A DNA stretch of 7,063 nt from DUVT01 sp041675865 (GTDB lineage: Bacteria; Bacillota_I; Bacilli_A; ML615J-28; CAG-698): assembly GCA_041675865.1 (NCBI GenBank), contig JBAYTA010000092.1, forward strand, positions 1-7,063, read 5' to 3'. The notes beneath the pieces were generated by a model. The model saw nothing but the letters and a program-made list of their open reading frames with translations, ran no database searches and had not been told where the DNA came from. Positions 4,851 through 7,063 of this stretch are shown here, in pieces. Positions within the stretch are counted from its first letter, which is position 1. Every line of letters begins with the position of its first letter. The position numbers and the translations under genes were made by a program.

Positions 4851-7063
4851 TTCAATTTCTTCTTCTGCAATATTGAATATATCAATTCTATTCTCCACAT
4901 CTATTTGATTTACTAGCCAACCCCTAAGTTGAGCATTTTGAATAAATGTTTCAATTCTATTAACCCCCTTGATCTCTTTTAATGTTATCACTATACCGAA
5001 TTTAAGTCCATCTCCATGTCTTTCATCAAGCCGTTCTTTTGTTTTAAGACTTAGACCCCACAAATGATTATCGTAAGCCTTCAACTCTCTATTTTTTCCA
5101 GTAAAAAAATCTCGTATATGTTTTACATTATCCCATTTTCTAAAAGATTTACGAGCATCCTCTTCATATGTATGATGATTAAATTCTTCTGTTTGGCGAT
5201 TTTTATTAACTGATTGAATAACATTCTTATCGTTTAATCTACCAAATTTTATATCAAGTTCTGTATTAGTGTAATCAACCCCTTGGTTTCTTGAAGATGC
5301 AGGGAAATAACAAAGTGTAGCCTTTGCAATAAAAGGATGTTTATCCTTAACTATAGGAACTGGTATATTATAATTGTATGTATCATATTTTTCAGAAATA
5401 CCTTGTATAACAAATTGTATTTCGTCATCCTGACTATGCACAATATCCTTGATGTATATAGGAACAACTCCATGTCCTACAAGCGTTGGATCACTTTGTT
5501 GTTTATCCCAAGTGGTAGCAGAGTGAACAAGCAGTGCTTTAGCAATTTCTCTACTTAATCCTAGGACATTGATCAAATATGATAGTTTTCTAGAAATCCA
5601 TGGAGCTGCAAATGAAGTTCCTTTTACAAGAGCTTCTCCATTTGGAGTGCAAACTTTCATTGGATTTTTTAAATCACCACCATAATAACTAATATCAGGC
5701 TTAATAAAAAATGACAATACAGGCCCTTTTCTACTATAAGAAGAAGGTTTATTATCTTTATCTACAGAATTTACGACTATGGAATTTATTGAATCAGCAG
5801 GTGCTCCAATAGGTTTGATTACAGTTTCTCCAGAAGATAAATTTGTTCCAGCTATAACAAATATGACATCATTATCAAATTGAATCTTATCTAGAATAGC
5901 TGCTTCAGGAGATATAAAATTAGGATTTATATCGAGTTTTGAACCTAAAGATAAATTCCATACTTTAATATCTTTATTTGCAGCTACTATTTCGCTAATA
6001 TTTCTTAATATAGTAAATGAGTTAAAACTATTACCACTAGCTACTCCAAAATGTCTAACTCTAAATCTACCACATCCATCATCTAAATGAGAATTAAAAG
6101 TTGGTCCATCTACAATTATAGAAGAAACTGCTGTACCGTGTTCTTTATCACTTTCAGATACAGGTATATCACTAGATAGCATATTAGTATATTCAACCCA
6201 TTCTGAAAAATATACTCTTTCATCAAAAAGTGTATCAATCACTCCAATTATTGGCTCATTTTTGGGAGAGTCGATAGTGATAATGCCATCATCAATAAAT
6301 TGAAAATCATCTTTTGTAATTTCAGATAAATCACTAACTGCCATAGATATTAAAAACGGAGCTTTTGTCTTTAAGATTTCTAGTTCATCAGGTCTCAATA
6401 AAATAGTTGTTTCATCCATGATACGGTTAGAGAGAATACTTATTCCTATTTTTTTCAAAAGTTGTGTTGTTTTGACATCTGTTTTATATATAGTAATAAT
6501 TGCATTTTGTTCAAACATTGCATCTTCAATAGATATATCAAACTTTTCAACATAATATGCATCTCTAACGACATTAAGAAAATTTGTTTTGAAAATTGTT
6601 TTATGAGTATAAGGAATCTTTTTTTTATTTATTTTATCAATTGTATCACAGTCAATTTCTCCATCAAACTGTTGATTTAAAATATTAATACTATGGGTTA
6701 ATTTTTGTATCGATTCATTTAAAATATCTTGTGATATGTAATGTGTGATAATGTGCTTGGGAGAGGCATCAAGTGAAAATTTTGCACCTACTATAGAATT
6801 ATTAGGTTTATTTGAATTGTTTCCTAAAAGAGCTTGTATCCTATTGCTTTTAGCTGCAACTTTAATATAGTACACTGAAATAAGTGCTCCAGGGAGGAGA
6901 TTTTGACCTTTCCAATACTCTCTAAGCTCTTTTAAGTTTTTCAGTAAATCTTGTAATTTTGATACATTTACAGATTGACCTGCAGGTAAATTAGGTGCAC
7001 CAAATCCATCTGTCGATCTAGATGCTTGTTCAAATCTTCCTTTTAATTGTAATAGGTTATTCA
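4842..7063 (-). CDS. ietS: Subtilisin-like (S8) serine protease, probable IetS, 5' end cut by window
   Basis: This is a serine protease of the type paired with an AAA ATPase in the IetAS anti-phage and plasmid-incompatibility system. The frame is open from the stop at 4844-4842 to the edge: 739 readable codons. The bases CA at 7062-7063 would complete a start codon if the next base gave an NTG, so the true start may be at 7064. A GTG at 6875 has no ribosome binding site and would lose a family-like N-terminus (LKGRFEQ, then APNLPAGQSV). Numbering from the first whole codon, the triad is complete: Asp276 in GVIDTLFD, His308 in EHGTAV and Ser483 in GTSFAAP, with oxyanion Asn406 in AGTN. No signal peptide is seen, so it should be cytoplasmic. 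The C-terminal 200 residues carry ATLCYFPASS and RGWLVNQIDVENRIDIFN, typical of this subfamily. The IetA gene would lie immediately upstream, outside the window. Confidence 0.85.
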   Translation of the reverse strand, partial: NNLLQLKGRFEQASRSTDGFGAPNLPAGQSVNVSKLQDLLKNLKELREYWKGQNLLPGALISVYYIKVAAKSNRIQALLGNNSNKPNNSIVGAKFSLDASPKHIITHYISQDILNESIQKLTHSINILNQQFDGEIDCDTIDKINKKKIPYTHKTIFKTNFLNVVRDAYYVEKFDISIEDAMFEQNAIITIYKTDVKTTQLLKKIGISILSNRIMDETTILLRPDELEILKTKAPFLISMAVSDLSEITKDDFQFIDDGIITIDSPKNEPIIGVIDTLFDERVYFSEWVEYTNMLSSDIPVSESDKEHGTAVSSIIVDGPTFNSHLDDGCGRFRVRHFGVASGNSFNSFTILRNISEIVAANKDIKVWNLSLGSKLDINPNFISPEAAILDKIQFDNDVIFVIAGTNLSSGETVIKPIGAPADSINSIVVNSVDKDNKPSSYSRKGPVLSFFIKPDISYYGGDLKNPMKVCTPNGEALVKGTSFAAPWISRKLSYLINVLGLSREIAKALLVHSATTWDKQQSDPTLVGHGVVPIYIKDIVHSQDDEIQFVIQGISEKYDTYNYNIPVPIVKDKHPFIAKATLCYFPASSRNQGVDYTNTELDIKFGRLNDKNVIQSVNKNRQTEEFNHHTYEEDARKSFRKWDNVKHIRDFFTGKNRELKAYDNHLWGLSLKTKERLDERHGDGLKFGIVITLKEIKGVNRIETFIQNAQLRGWLVNQIDVENRIDIFNIAEEEIEFE

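Noticed and set aside
5337..5558. Plus-strand frames within the S8 protease gene (also 6462-6680)
   Set aside because: They are antisense shadows, rich in Ile/Phe/Cys/Tyr, without start signals, inside a protease with a complete catalytic triad.
6873..6875. GTG as the start of the S8 protease
   Set aside because: No ribosome binding site lies upstream, and the frame continues with a plausible N-terminal sequence to the window edge, so this GTG is more likely an internal valine codon.

Overview
This AT-rich window has strong AAGGAG-type ribosome binding sites and uses ATG, GTG and TTG starts. That, together with the protein style, suggests a low-GC Gram-negative bacterium, most plausibly a Campylobacterota member (Arcobacter, Sulfurimonas or Campylobacter relatives). 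The assignment is an inference from composition and general resemblance, not from a marker gene. No rRNA, tRNA, CRISPR array or insertion sequence is visible.

Left part (1-1055): a phage-type genetic switch. A leftward gene, cut by the window edge, is driven by a near-consensus sigma-70 promoter. It diverges from a rightward gene for a CI-like helix-turn-helix repressor. The intergenic DNA between them carries repeated AAAACATT-type motifs and a palindrome, placed over both promoters as operators would be. The repressor gene ends in a clear hairpin terminator.

Middle part (1037-4284, minus strand): a compact CBASS anti-phage operon, read right to left. It encodes a Cap5-type HNH-SAVED nuclease effector, a CD-NTase (cyclic oligonucleotide synthase) and a stand-alone ubiquitin E2-like protein with a C-terminal cysteine cluster. 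The effector and cyclase genes overlap by 4 nt, and the cyclase and E2 genes abut exactly. No E1 or JAB gene is present, so this is the E2-only ('short') form of type II CBASS. In the expected model, phage infection activates the CD-NTase, its cyclic nucleotide binds the SAVED domain, and the HNH nuclease degrades DNA. The E2 is thought to modify or prime the cyclase. A 57-aa protein resembling the plasmid TraK family follows 72 nt downstream.

Right part (4663-7063, minus strand): a second, separate defence module. Its main gene is a subtilisin-like (S8) protease of the IetS type. It is cut at its 5' end by the window edge, and its AAA ATPase partner (IetA) would be expected just outside. It is followed by an easily missed gene for a 42-aa, strongly basic, Pro/Lys/Ser-rich protein with an excellent ribosome binding site. 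A 378-nt intergenic stretch holding hairpins and the likely CBASS promoter separates the two modules.

Overall the window looks like a defence island: CBASS plus a probable IetAS system beside a prophage-type repressor switch. The least described items are the tiny basic gene after the protease, the Cys cluster on the E2, the TraK-like gene at the island edge and the operator array.
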